From contig OZ005706.1 of assembly GCA_963930775.1 (NCBI GenBank), positions 2,312,545-2,376,544 on the forward strand: a stretch of DNA of 64,000 bases, in the 5' to 3' direction. The DNA comes from Cliona cf. orientalis (Eukaryota > Porifera > Demospongiae > Clionaida > Clionaidae). How positions within the stretch are numbered: the first letter of the stretch is position 1; every line of letters starts with the position of its first letter. The notes below the pieces were generated by a model that saw only the letters and a program-made list of their open reading frames with translations, ran no database searches and was not told where the DNA came from. Below, piece by piece: positions 1 through 24,394 of this stretch. Made by a program: the position numbers and the translations under genes.

Positions 1-146
1 GTGAGGTTGTATGTTGAATTTGGATAAATAGCACTCCGAAATAGGTATTTGGTTCATCAAATTGTACTCGTTATCGCTCGTACAATTTTTGAACCAAATA
101 CCTATTTCAGAGTACTATTTTACCCAAATTCAACATACAACCTCAC
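1..146. repeat. Fold-back (inverted repeat) element
   Basis: The two halves are near-perfect reverse complements. The left arm begins GTGAGGTTGTATGTTGAATT and the right arm ends with its complement, with arms of about 66 nt around a short centre near 67-78. It may extend left of the window. This is the form of a small non-autonomous DNA element or a hairpin MITE. No coding potential is credited to it. Confidence 0.85.
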
Positions 147-860
147 TATTACCTATACTAATACTCAATGTATACCTTTACAAATATGGGATTTTGGACC
201 AGCCATTCTATAATATTATGATAGTTGGACCAATTCTACCTAGCATGCACTTGCTCAGATTCTTTAGAAAAAGACCACAAAAATTAATATCTCTTTTTTT
301 TTCTCTCTATAAAATGTTTTTGCGATTAATATACGCAAAATACATGTGTCAGTGATAATATTATTATAATAGTACATGCGCATGCACCAACTAAAACTTA
401 AGGACAATAACACAACACTAACTGAATAACAATATTAAAAGTAATGTAGGTACGAACATAAATTACATTTAAAAGATGAAACAGAGATAGAAAGCATGAC
501 ATTGGATGGAAGAGAGTTCCATAGCAATATCATAACGTGTAAAAAGCTCAAAGGTACTGCCTCTAGTGTATACGAACCATACTGTCTGCCACTGTGCATG
601 GTCATAGTATAATATGGCAGTTGGAATAACTGCCTGGCATAATATTATTTAATATACCACGCCAGTTGTATTGGCATGGATACTAGAGTTGACAGAATGA
701 GAATGCATACAAGTGTATAGGCTCAAGGCACTCATTTAAATCACTTGGCTTTGCCTCGTGGTTTAAACGCCCGCCTCTCACGTACAATTAAAAAGAAACA
801 ACTCAGAGTCTAGGCCATAGTCTAATTATAACAAAATGTATCTATACACACTTGATGCAG
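147..860. other. Intron or intergenic DNA upstream of the first visible P450 exon
   Basis: AT-rich sequence with no convincing exon. I looked for the missing P450 N-terminal exons (proline-rich hinge, C-helix WxxxR) and did not find them. A weak terminal inverted repeat (CTCTAGTGTAT near 559 and GATACTAGAG near 679) may mark a decayed element. Confidence 0.4.
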
Positions 861-3385
861 ATGGTACCAATAATGAAGAAACGTGTTAATACACTTATGG
901 GAATTCTTTCAAGTAAATCATCTTCTGGAGAAAGCTTTGATATATCAAGGTATATTTACAAATAAAATTTAATGATCAGCCAAATTCCAATTCATTCTTA
1001 TTATTAATTTTAACACAGGGTCTTTGACTCATTCTCTTTAGAGACTCTATTGGCAGCTGCCTTTGGCCGAAGTATTGATATACAAAGGGGGAAATCAGAT
1101 GAACTGACAGAAGCAGTGAAATGTTGCTATTCTCTGTTTACAAAGGGCCACATGATGTCCTTAGACGTGATACAGATGTTGTACAGTATGTCAAATAACA
1201 TGCAGCAGTTACTGCAAATCTTTATCATGCCTCCTATGTCAGGTTATCTTTCTTATTCATGGTTTGTGTCTGCTTTGCGTTTTGCTGCTGACCATTCAAA
1301 AAATGGAAGAGGGGCACACAAACTTGAAGAATTAATTCTTGCTCTCATTAAGGCTCGAAGAGAAAGTGATAATCCTGAAAAGGTGTGGTGTGACAGCATC
1401 CGGTGCATGCATAGTAGCTATTTCAGGGCAAATTACACACAACTATACAAGCCTTGAAGGAGTTACTAACAATCATTTTTTTTCAGTATAAGGATCTGCT
1501 GCAGTTGATGATAGATGCTAGTATTGAAGAAGGGAAAAAAGCCAAGGCTGAATTGGGTGGAGAAATGATGGAACTTCCGCCAGATCAAGAGTGTACGGCT
1601 GCTCATGGTCGTAGGAAACTAACAGATGATGAGATCATGGTAAATGCGTTTATATTCTTGCTCGCTGGCACTGAGACCACAGGTGCTGCTATGTCTTACA
1701 CTTCCTATCTATTGGCGCTCCATCCTGACATCCAAGAGAAACTGCAGGCTGAGATTGACAAGTACTTTGAAGACGAACCTGTGAGTTTTATAATAAAAGG
1801 GATGATCTATCTAATATTCCCGGCTTTTCTGATTGCAAGGATTGTTCCCTCTATGAAGCAGTACAGAATATCACCTACCTTGATAATGTCATTCAAGAAT
1901 CACTCAGGCTCTATCCACCTGTATTGAGGTATCCATCTAATGTACCATATATACACTATAATAGTCTCATGAAATAGGGCTCATGTGTGGTGCACCTCAA
2001 ACTGGATCGGAGAGGGTGGGCAAATATATTGTACTGCTGAGCAGTGTGTGACATGGTGCATGGGCTAATAAGCATCTTGTACTAGTATAAACCACAGTGA
2101 AATTATTATAATACTGTATTAATTTTGTACTCTAATTAAGGTATGTGTGAACCACTCTTACCATAACCTACTACTGGAAAATCCCTGTATTAGTAATACT
2201 TGCATGAGGTAGTGGCATAGGCGTAGACACAGTTTACAATGTGGGGGGGGGGGGGGGGGGCTTAATGATCATTGCGCGCAAAGCGTGCGAAACTTTTCTG
2301 CCCTGTTATTGAAAATGTCATAAACATGCACTTTTGAGGAGAAATTCTTGTGAATTCGGTAGTGTAAAATTACAAGTTTGGAGGTTTTAGACTGATAAAA
2401 GCCAATATTTGATAAAAGTCAATAACTGTTCCCAATAAAATATAATGTAAAGCTGAAAATCTGGGGGGGGGGGGGGGGGGGGGGGGGGAGGGGGAGGGGG
2501 GGCTTAACTTCAGCCCCCCCCCCCCCCCTCCGTGTCTACACCCTTGAGTGGGCACTCTTTTGAATAGATTTTGGATCTCTGTGCAACTACAATAATAATA
2601 CCGGTACTAGTACTATATTACAAGAAGGGAGACTCGCTTTGCTGATCTCTTGCTTGCGTCCGCTATCAGTCCGTACAATTTATACGGCAAGATTAAGATA
2701 AATGTGGACTGATAGGCGGACAAAATTATAACAGCGGCTATATAATAATATTATAGTATAATCACACTGTACATGTACCGTATTTCAAACTCAAGGTTAA
2801 AGGCTTGTGCCAACTAAAGATTTCTGAATCAGTGCTATTACATTACCAGTATTGTCTCTTTGTGTTATAGAGTTGATCGATACTGTCAGAAGACCACCAC
2901 AGTTAAAGGTGTGACCATTCCAGAAGGAGCAGTGGTTGTTTTTCCTGTTCACTGGCTTCACCACAGCCCTCTCTATTGGAAAGACCCTGAAATATTCAAT
3001 CCCGACAGGTATCCACGAATCATGCATTGTTAATCAATCACTACAAACATTGTGAGGTTTTTGAACAGATTTACAGTTGAGGAGAGAGCCAAGCGACCTC
3101 AACTATGTCACATACCCTTTGGTTTTGGTCCTCGTAGCTGCATTGGGACGAGGTTTGGTGTACTGGAAACCAAGATAGCACTCATTGAAGTGTTAAAGAG
3201 GTACTCCTTTGTGAGAGCACCTGACACTGAGGTCAGCCTTGTCTATAGCCCCATCCGATTCATGTGTTCCACATTACATGATTTATATAATAATTCTTCT
3301 CTTTCAGATTCCCTTGCAGACAGTTGTAGGTATCACCCTGGCACCAAAGAATGGCATCTTCATCAAAGTGATTAATCGCTATTAA
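861..3385 (+). CDS. Cytochrome P450, clan 3 (CYP3/thromboxane-synthase-like), 5' end missing
   Basis: Heme-thiolate monooxygenase, normally anchored in the ER. Exons by splice consensus and frame: 861-949, 1019-1382, 1487-1780, 1840-1928, 2871-3008, 3057-3231, 3308-3385. Joined they give 408 codons and a stop without a break. The protein starts at MVPIMKKRV, which matches the part of CYP3 enzymes around residue 130, so about 125 N-terminal residues are not in this model. Seen in order: I-helix AGTETT, K-helix ESLR (ExxR), PDRF, and the heme loop FGFGPRSCIG with the cysteine ligand, then a CYP3-like C-terminus ending VINRY. The resemblance to CYP3A throughout places it in clan 3; the substrate cannot be told. 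An AATAAA lies 85 nt after the stop. Either the 5' exons are left of the window or the copy is truncated. Confidence 0.85.
2216..2558. repeat. Non-autonomous element with poly-G/poly-C arms
   Basis: Bounded by GCGTAGACACAG on the left and GTGTCTACAC on the right, an inverted pair. Inside are long G tracts (about 2240-2259 and 2463-2488) and a C tract (about 2514-2528). It carries the internal motif GCGCGCAAAGCGTGCGAAA, which is also found in the elements at 19191 and 48411. It lies in a P450 intron. Confidence 0.55.
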
Positions 3386-3469
3386 ACTTGAATGTCAACA
3401 GTAGACTATCAGAAAAAGGCCTTGTTTTTCCAACGTTACCTGTAGGCTGTAGATCTAATTATTTAACTT

Positions 3470-3475
3470 AATAAA
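3470..3475 (+). terminator. Polyadenylation signal AATAAA of the P450 gene
   Basis: AATAAA sits 85 nt downstream of the P450 stop codon on the same strand, a normal distance for a 3' end signal. Confidence 0.55.
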
Positions 3476-4035
3476 GTACACATGATAAAATACATTAAAT
3501 TTCCTAGAAATCCACATAGTTATGGATTATGCCGATAATATTATAATTATATATAATCACAGGCCTAGCACTGTGCATGAGCATAAGTTATTGTATATGT
3601 GAATGCTATATGATATGAGAGGAATTGGAAGGAGCCAAAAGTGGATTGATTAGAGGGCAAAATTACACACACATTAAGGTCAAGTACATAGGACCACCGG
3701 TGTAAATTATGTGGTATCGTGGTTAAACTTTATCTTGGCATTAGCTACAGGCACGAACACTAGCTTCTTAGACAGATTGTAGCAACAAATGGAGATATAC
3801 ATTCAGTGGCCTGCAGTTAATAGGTACGCAGCTCGATTCGTGAGAAGACATTGTCCGAGTGGTCATCACGGAGGTAGTAGATTCTGACTTTGACTTCTCG
3901 CGTTCTCAAGTATTGCGAGGGGAGCTACAAGCAAGCTAACGATTTTTTTTTGACAGCCGATTGATTTAGCCATAGCCATGTGCTCAAACAGGCCTAGGAT
4001 ACCATGAATGCGCATGCTCAATAGAATGTTCCAGA

Positions 4036-4134
4036 GCCAAAATTTCCTACTCGCATAATATAATATTATACGTATGGCGATCCCGTACTGAACCGCCAAA
4101 TTTAAATCCTGCCAAGATATCTGGCTATATGGTA
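4036..4134. repeat. Truncated copy of the GCCGGAAAATTTGGCGG MITE family
   Basis: The stretch around TACGTATGGCGATCCCGTAC, followed by CCGCCAAATTTAAATCC and ending GGCTATATGGTA, matches the right half of the elements at 55432 and 60667. The left terminal repeat is missing, so this is a 5'-truncated or decayed copy. Confidence 0.7.
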
Positions 4135-5058
4135 TCCTTTTGTGGGGTCCTAAATGCCAAAATACAATAATCACATGCAGCAGAGGGCGAGCGAAGCGAG
4201 CCCGCAACCTGATGTGCTATCTAGTCTAGGCTTATTTATACAAAACAGATCAATTACTCTAGAGGAATAAGAACTAACACATTAACAAAATTAATGTAGT
4301 CTAAGTGACTAAGTTGATCCATATCACATTACTAGTAGCAATTTATTTTTCTGAAAGAGTAGCTAAGGATATCGAATCGTAATTTAGGGTATCAATTGTG
4401 AAATTTGGCACGAATATGGTATAAATATTTTAAAATTTGTCATTTATTTCCATTTTCAAGTTATGCCACTTTAAAGCATAATTTTGTCAAATGATTACAT
4501 AACTTAAGTGTGCTACTTACATACACAGTGACCCTTTACCATATAATTATTATGAAGCTATACTAGGATGTGGTAATCGTTTCATATAGATCTAATATTA
4601 TAGATTATCGATCACAGAGTGAACTACGATGAACGAATCGCATTATAATACGGGAAAGTTAATTATCCATTGCAGGCAGGTAAGGGGGTATGGTAAGCAA
4701 AGGGAAAATGTGGACCATAAAACGTTGATTGTGAGCGCATATTATACAATCATGCATGTGTACTTATGGACGTTTTAAATGTGGAGATCATAACAGACGT
4801 GGACTCGCGGCTTCAATAGTGCTATACAGTACTGTAGGTTGGATCTGCAGACGCCACAAGTAACAATGAAGGCTGGATCCGGATGCAATGCGAGAAGCAG
4901 TGTCATGGTGCAAATGCACAGCTATAAAAATCTGGCAGTGATAGCTAGTTGTGTTTTTGGCACAAATTAAGCTCCATAGCTATCTATAGCTTTGTGTTCA
5001 ATTATTACGGATCACAGACACTCTAGCAACATATCAATAAAAAAAGCGGAGTTATAAT

Positions 5059-19035
<13,977 letters not shown>

Positions 19036-19190
19036 CTCCAGCTTCACTGTGATGCATTTAGCTAGTTATGTAGATTGAGACTCACAATCTCTCTGATGTC
19101 TGACAGTAGCTGTATAATCCTTCCAAACTGGAAGCTGATATTCCACACTAGTCCAACTAGCTATAGAAATTTAAAATAAAACAGGCAGCT

Positions 19191-19525
19191 CAGGGGCGGA
19201 TCCAGGGGGAGGGAACAGGGGGCCAATTCTCTCACCCCCCCCCCCCCACTTCAGCTTTTTTAATGAGCTTCCCATTCAACACAATAATTGATTAGTAAAC
19301 TTCAATATTTTATAGTGTACACTACTTTTTCTTTCATAAATCTGCTCGGAAGTTCAAAATTATGTCGAAACAGAGCATTTTACTGCCTGAAAGCAGGCGA
19401 TCGCGGCAAATAGGAGGCGCGGTTTGTAGCCTTTGTTTTGGGGGTGTAGCCTAAAATTTGGCACACGCGCTTCGCGCGCATCTTCATTGTGCTCCCCCCT
19501 TCCTCAAATCCTGAATCCGCTCCTG
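19191..19525. mobile_element. Non-autonomous DNA transposon, CAGGGGCGGATCCAG ends
   Basis: Terminal inverted repeats CAGGGGCGGATCCAG / CTGAATCCGCTCCTG, flanked on both sides by CAGCT (19186-19190 and 19526-19530), a 5-bp target duplication. The interior has a C tract and the palindrome-like GCACACGCGCTTCGCGCGC shared with 48411-48696 and, more distantly, 2216-2558. Confidence 0.8.
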
Positions 19526-19582
19526 CAGCTAATGACTAATTTAGAGATCATGCTCATTGCTATACTCAGCGGCACTATATCA

Positions 19583-19672
19583 AGTTCATCTCTGTGATTG
19601 AAGCATCGAGATATGTCACTTTCAAGGTCAAGAGTCGGTCTCAGACACCATCTCAGCAATTGGGGCACTCAT
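19583..19672. repeat. Dispersed repeat shared with 43322-43410
   Basis: Contains TCATCTCTGTGATTGAAGC followed by a TGTCACTTTCAAG block and GGTCTCAGAC. The same blocks in the same order and spacing occur at 43322-43410 in a KDM6A intron. Its nature is unknown; probably a decayed element. Confidence 0.6.
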
Positions 19673-20870
19673 AATGTTGATAATCAATCTAACACAAAAC
19701 AACTACCGTACCCCTCGTGCATGCGCCGAGGGTTAATAACAGAGTTATTGTGGTAGTTCCAACGTAACTATTATGCAATTTAGCATAGAGGCAATGCACA
19801 CAATTTTCATACAAGATGCATGATTAGTAACTACCACTATAAGCTAATGGTGCGTGTAAAAAGCACTATTAAATTTACAACAAATACAAGTTGATCATGG
19901 CATCCAAGTCACTATCAAGTTGTATTGGTCTTGGATTTTTCCAAGAGTCATGCGGGCAGATGATAGAGTCAATCCGGTTCACTTAAAAACACTATCTTTA
20001 TCATTTAATTGCATTACTTTGCACATTTAATATACAAACTCAATCATGAGGATCTAAAAATTGCTGAATCATGTGGGAGGACAACCAGAAACAACAGTTA
20101 CTATGTCTTGGAGTGGCCTTACTCTCTGAGATACATATATTATGACAAGCTTAAGAGTGTGAGATGTCAAATGTTAGCCAGTAGTCTTGTCCAAAAAGCC
20201 ACTGATCTATCTGGGCCTCTTTCTTATTCTTTTGGACTCTGTATACTGTATTAATTCTAATGGAATGCAAGCTAACTTTTGCATGATTTTCTGGTAAAGA
20301 TTGTCATACGCTCCACGTTTATTTATGAAAGTCCTAGAATGTAAATTTTCTTGCGCTAATTAGATCTTGCATTTTATTAGCATAAACTCAGTAATAATAT
20401 TATGTGACATGGACATAGTGGACACTGAACACATCACACGTGATCAAAGCCACCCCAGACTTTCTCCCTCTGAATCATGATCGGTGTAAACACATAATAT
20501 CACATCATGCATACCTGAAGTAATTAAGAGGAGGGGGAGAGCCTGGGGACGTACAAGGCTGACATTGCACTATGATATTCATAATAATTATTATACCTAA
20601 TACCATGCAGGTATTATTAGTACTTTATAATATATAATACCAGTACTAATATCATAGAGTCGGTAGACTCTATAAGTAGGGATGGCCCAGATATGCCATA
20701 TATATAATACATTACAAATACCCAAATATCTCAAAATAGGTAATTTTGTGAAATTTCTAAGTGTGAAAATCAGAATCTCCAGCAAATTATCTATCTAACA
20801 AGACCAAGATCATTCATCAAATCAATTGTATATGCCAGAACCAGATGTTCAAAAAAATGGCCATTTCTCA

Positions 20871-20871
20871 T

Positions 20872-20914
<43 letters not shown>
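20871..20914. repeat. (TTTC)n microsatellite
   Basis: About eleven uninterrupted TTTC units. Confidence 0.95.
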
Positions 20915-21171
20915 CATTTCCAGGGCTAACTCGAGACTGTCTGGACCTCTCACCTTAGTTTTCATATAAATCCACTCTATTATGTAGCGCGCAGTGCAGT
21001 GGCACGCTAGTTTGGCATTATCTCGACAGTTACGTAATAGTGGGTGTGTACGGCGCATTAATTATTGGGTGTGTCTGATACGCCATTTTTATATAATGCG
21101 CATGCTCGGAATGGGTTGCCATGGTGAAGTCATGTGACTGCGCCTGGCCCTAGGCGAGGCACGGGTCTACT

Positions 21172-21493
21172 TAGTCTCGTCCCCAGACCCCACCCCCAAA
21201 AGGAGGAAAGGGTCTGGTACACATCGAGCGCTTTTTGGGTCTTGCTGACTTGGCATGTCTGAATTCTGTCGCACCAATCAGATTCACGCCATGTGGCTTG
21301 CATGTGATTATCGTGTGACCCCGCGCGCTAGCCGCCTATTGCTGCACGTGAGAGCCGCTGATGCGTTGCCATGCCTATACGATGCGTTGTCATGACGATC
21401 ACATGACCTGCTGCATCCTGTGCGCCCCAAAAAGCGCTCGATGTGTACCAGACCCTTTCCTCCTTTTGGGGGTGGGGTCTGGGGACGAGACTA
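21172..21493. mobile_element. MITE with ~68-bp perfect inverted repeats and 9-bp target duplication
   Basis: The left end TAGTCTCGTCCCCAGACCCC through the block AGCGCTTTTTGGG (to about 21240) is repeated in exact inversion at the right end (from about 21426). It is flanked by GGGTCTACT at 21163-21171 and 21494-21502. A 9-bp target duplication with long terminal repeats is the pattern of Mutator-like (MULE) elements. The interior is about 190 bp and non-coding. Confidence 0.9.
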
Positions 21494-21514
21494 GGGTCTA
21501 CTCTAGTCTAGCTA

Positions 21515-21730
21515 GCTCTAGCGCTAGCGCTATCGCTAGTGCGTGCAGCGGTACGCTGGATCGATCATGGATATCAGTATGAAAGTGCAAGGCTCGGGGA
21601 GCGGTAAGGCGCTAGGCATAGGCGAGCTACTCGCTAGCGCGTGCTGCACTAGTGCTCCGCTGGATCGATTATAGATATCCGAGTCATACCATCGCAAGAC
21701 TCGAGGAGCATGAGGAGGGAGCGGTATAAA
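21515..21730. repeat. Imperfect tandem duplication of about 100 bp
   Basis: Two units share, in order, CGCTAG.GCGTGC, CGCTGGATCGAT.AT, GATATC, a GCAAG.CTCG block and GGAGCGGTA. Right next to the MITE at 21172. Confidence 0.55.
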
Positions 21731-21956
21731 AGTACAGATCATAAAATTATGCCGGGTAGCTAGCTGCTGCCAACAATAAAACATAGAACTTTATTTTCTC
21801 CCTAAGCGGAAGAGTCTCATGACTACTTGGGCCGCCTAAAGCAGTGCAACTTCGGTACCTCCCATCTTCCACTTAATTACACTGGACAAAAATTGTGAGC
21901 AACCCACGTAAGATAGCATTGATAAATTACACTAAGTGCATTAAAAAAGAACAGAA

Positions 21957-22343
21957 ACAAGTATAAAAACAATTGAATAAAATTGAAGAATGAAGGCAGG
22001 ATCAAAAAGTACACAAACAAGAGATATCGCAACTACTATACATCCCTACGCTTGCTTTTTGAGGCCCGGGATGCAAAATAACCGTGAGAGTAATAATCCG
22101 ATTGAATCAAAACTGATAAACCCAAACCATCGTGACAACTATATAGGGAACAACCTGAATGTCTCCCATATACCACACTCAACAAACACGTTGACATTAT
22201 TAAAATTAATAGGTGCATAGCTAATAGTCAAGAAAAGCAAGCGGAGGGATGTATAGTAGTTGCGATATCTCTTGTTTGTGTACTTTTTGATCCTGCCATC
22301 CCTACTTCATTCTTCAATTTTATTCAATTGTTTTTATACTTGT
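21957..22343. mobile_element. Fold-back element with ~105-bp arms
   Basis: The left arm (21957 to about 22060; ACAAGTATAAAAACAATTGA..., then AAAAAGTACACAAACAAGAG) is inverted at about 22230-22343, apart from a few extra bases in the right arm. The loop is about 170 bp and non-coding. Confidence 0.85.
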
Positions 22344-22894
22344 TATAGTAGTAAAACTATACTATTATATATAAATTTTTATAGAGCAAGGGCACTCTGG
22401 CAACTTAGGGTTTCAAAACCCCCCAAAACCCTGAAGACATTTTTTTGTTGCTAAGGCAAGCACTTGTGGCAAATTGAAGTTTGGCTTCAACCTAGTTTAA
22501 CTTAAAGAATCACAAGTACATGACTCATAACGAGTCATCACGTATACAGGGGTACGGAATCTTTGCCCTGCATCAGGTATGCTTGCCATTTGTATAAATT
22601 TAATCACAGCCTAAAATTAAATTCTAGTTAGCCACGGCCAATTTAATCTGTAATGTAGATACCGTCAGATTGCCATTGCAGTAGTTGGATCATTAACTAA
22701 CAACCTTATAAGCATCTAACTACTCACATTTTCAGATAGCTAACTAATTAACAAAGTAGCTACGCACCACTGACAATGGCTGTCTCACCATTAGTAGGCA
22801 GCTGGCAAGAAAGGCACCACGAAAATTTTCAACCATAGAAGATACCGGTGACCTAAACCCTGTCACAATAGCACGCGAAAATTTGGGCGCCGTT

Positions 22895-23341
22895 TACCGT
22901 AGTGCTAGAAATTTTTGCGTGTATAAAACATTGCGATTCTTTAAATTTTCAGTATTTTTCTTAGCAATGCGAATTTTAATAATGCGAGTTTCTCCTGAGT
23001 CCAGGTAACATGCTAGCATCACTGACAACGGTGACATGCACATCATAGCTTTCAGCCTGCCTTGCCAGTCTAGTGCTCCTACGTTCGCCATGCATAGACA
23101 TTATGATTTTCAGAATCTAAAGTCATCTGACTCACTGGCAAACTATTCTTCCTGTTCAGATCCAGTTGTTTCTAAAGTACACTCGCCTTGTGTTGAATGC
23201 TCTTGCATACTAACGTGGGCAGGCACCAATTGGAATAAAATGCGTTGTTGAAATCATTGCGATATTAAATAATGCGATCACTCAGAAACTCACATTTTTC
23301 GCATTAATTAATAGCACGCATTTATTTCTAGCACTACGGTA
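22895..23341. repeat. MITE with TACCGTAGTGCTAGAAAT ends
   Basis: Terminal inverted repeats TACCGTAGTGCTAGAAATTT / AATTTCTAGCACTACGGTA-like (ATTTATTTCTAGCACTACGG then TA). Sub-terminal TTGCGAT and AATGCGA motifs occur on both sides. About 447 bp. It shares only the outermost TACCGTA with family A. Confidence 0.85.
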
Positions 23342-23846
23342 TGCCACTTGACCCGGCAGCTGCAGTGTAGTTTACATGAGTTGCTGCACTGCGTAATAAA
23401 AAAAAACTATGACTGCCCACAGAAACCCGATGGATGTCAATCAGGTGCTAATTTAATAGGCATCCCTATCACGAAGTGGCCGAGGCTTTGGGCTGGATGA
23501 ATCTGAGGCCCGCTAGCTGCATAGCTAAATCTCAAAACAAAACCTGTCCAAATCAAAATTGTGTCGCTATCAGACCAAAATTAAATATTGAATAACAGAT
23601 TAGTTGTGTCCATCATCCCTAAGTTAAGCCACTGGGTATAAACACACCACTTCAGAAGAGCTGCTACATCATGGAACATTATGTCTGTCCGACCGTGCTC
23701 ACTCCCTCGACTCCACACAGCTAGCTACTATATATTAGTCTAGTACAACATGACCTGGCGAGATTTGTTCTTTAATATCACTACCTTGATTAAATAACAA
23801 TCTTACATACAAATATACCTGTAGTATTAATTAAAAGCCCTCCAAG

Positions 23847-24218
23847 TCACTCAAGGTCAGTAAGGTGAAATTTTGAAATAGTGTCTATTGCGGATCTCCG
23901 TCGGAACTTCAGATAAATTACATCAGAGCAACTGCTAAGCCTCCTCTTTAGACTCTCATTTGCTAGGCTTTGGGGAGAATGGCACACGATTGGTGATTTG
24001 CGCAAAGTTTGCCGCTGACCGTGATCACGGATGTGCGTATACGTGTACACGCATCCGCACCATGCCCCTAGATCTAGAATAGGGTGTGGCACGCAAAACT
24101 TGTGACTGTGTAGGTAAAGGTCGTTAAGATATATAATATGCATCATATCATTACATGCTTCTCTGGGCAAGCTTGTTGTAGCACTGATCCCCACTGTGAC
24201 ATTAATGGGTTGAGCCAT
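23847..24218 (-). CDS. Hypothetical open frame, 123 codons
   Basis: Unrecognised. Open from an ATG at 24218 with a basic, serine/arginine-rich second half (LRKSP, LKRRLSS, KFRRRS). No signal peptide, membrane span or known motif. It is longer than expected by chance in this AT-rich DNA and has the same strand as the deaminase whose stop lies 177 nt upstream. It could be a chance frame or an exon of a larger gene; I see no firm splice partners. Confidence 0.2.
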   Translation of the reverse strand: MAQPINVTVGISATTSLPREACNDMMHIIYLNDLYLHSHKFCVPHPILDLGAWCGCVYTYTHIRDHGQRQTLRKSPIVCHSPQSLANESLKRRLSSCSDVIYLKFRRRSAIDTISKFHLTDLE

Positions 24219-24394
24219 GCTATAATAAACCAGCTGATGAAGGAATAGCTAGCTGTCTTTTCAGTGAATACCGACCTCCCAAATCCTTTGTGCAGCTTCA
24301 TAATCAAGCAATAATAATATTATTAGTATGCAAACAATAATATTTCTATCATCATGCATGCTTTATAAATTATTTAGTATGCAAGCTATCACTG

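Larger units (their letters stand above)
3386..5058. other. Intergenic region between P450 and the kinase-Ig-Roc gene (convergent 3' ends)
   Basis: No exon was recognised. It holds the P450 polyadenylation signal and a decayed MITE at about 4036-4134; otherwise AT-rich unique-looking sequence. Confidence 0.5.
19036..23846. other. Repeat-rich intergenic region upstream of the chimera
   Basis: Holds the elements and repeats listed separately at 19191-19525, 20871-20914, 21172-21493, 21515-21730, 21957-22343 and 22895-23341. No exon was recognised. An open frame at 20009-20254 (plus, 81 codons) has no domain or splice context. The chimera's promoter must lie just above 19035; no clear TATA is seen. 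Confidence 0.5.

Noticed and set aside
20009-20254. 81-codon plus frame in the repeat-rich intergenic region
   Set aside because: No domain, no signal peptide, no splice context; of a length expected by chance.
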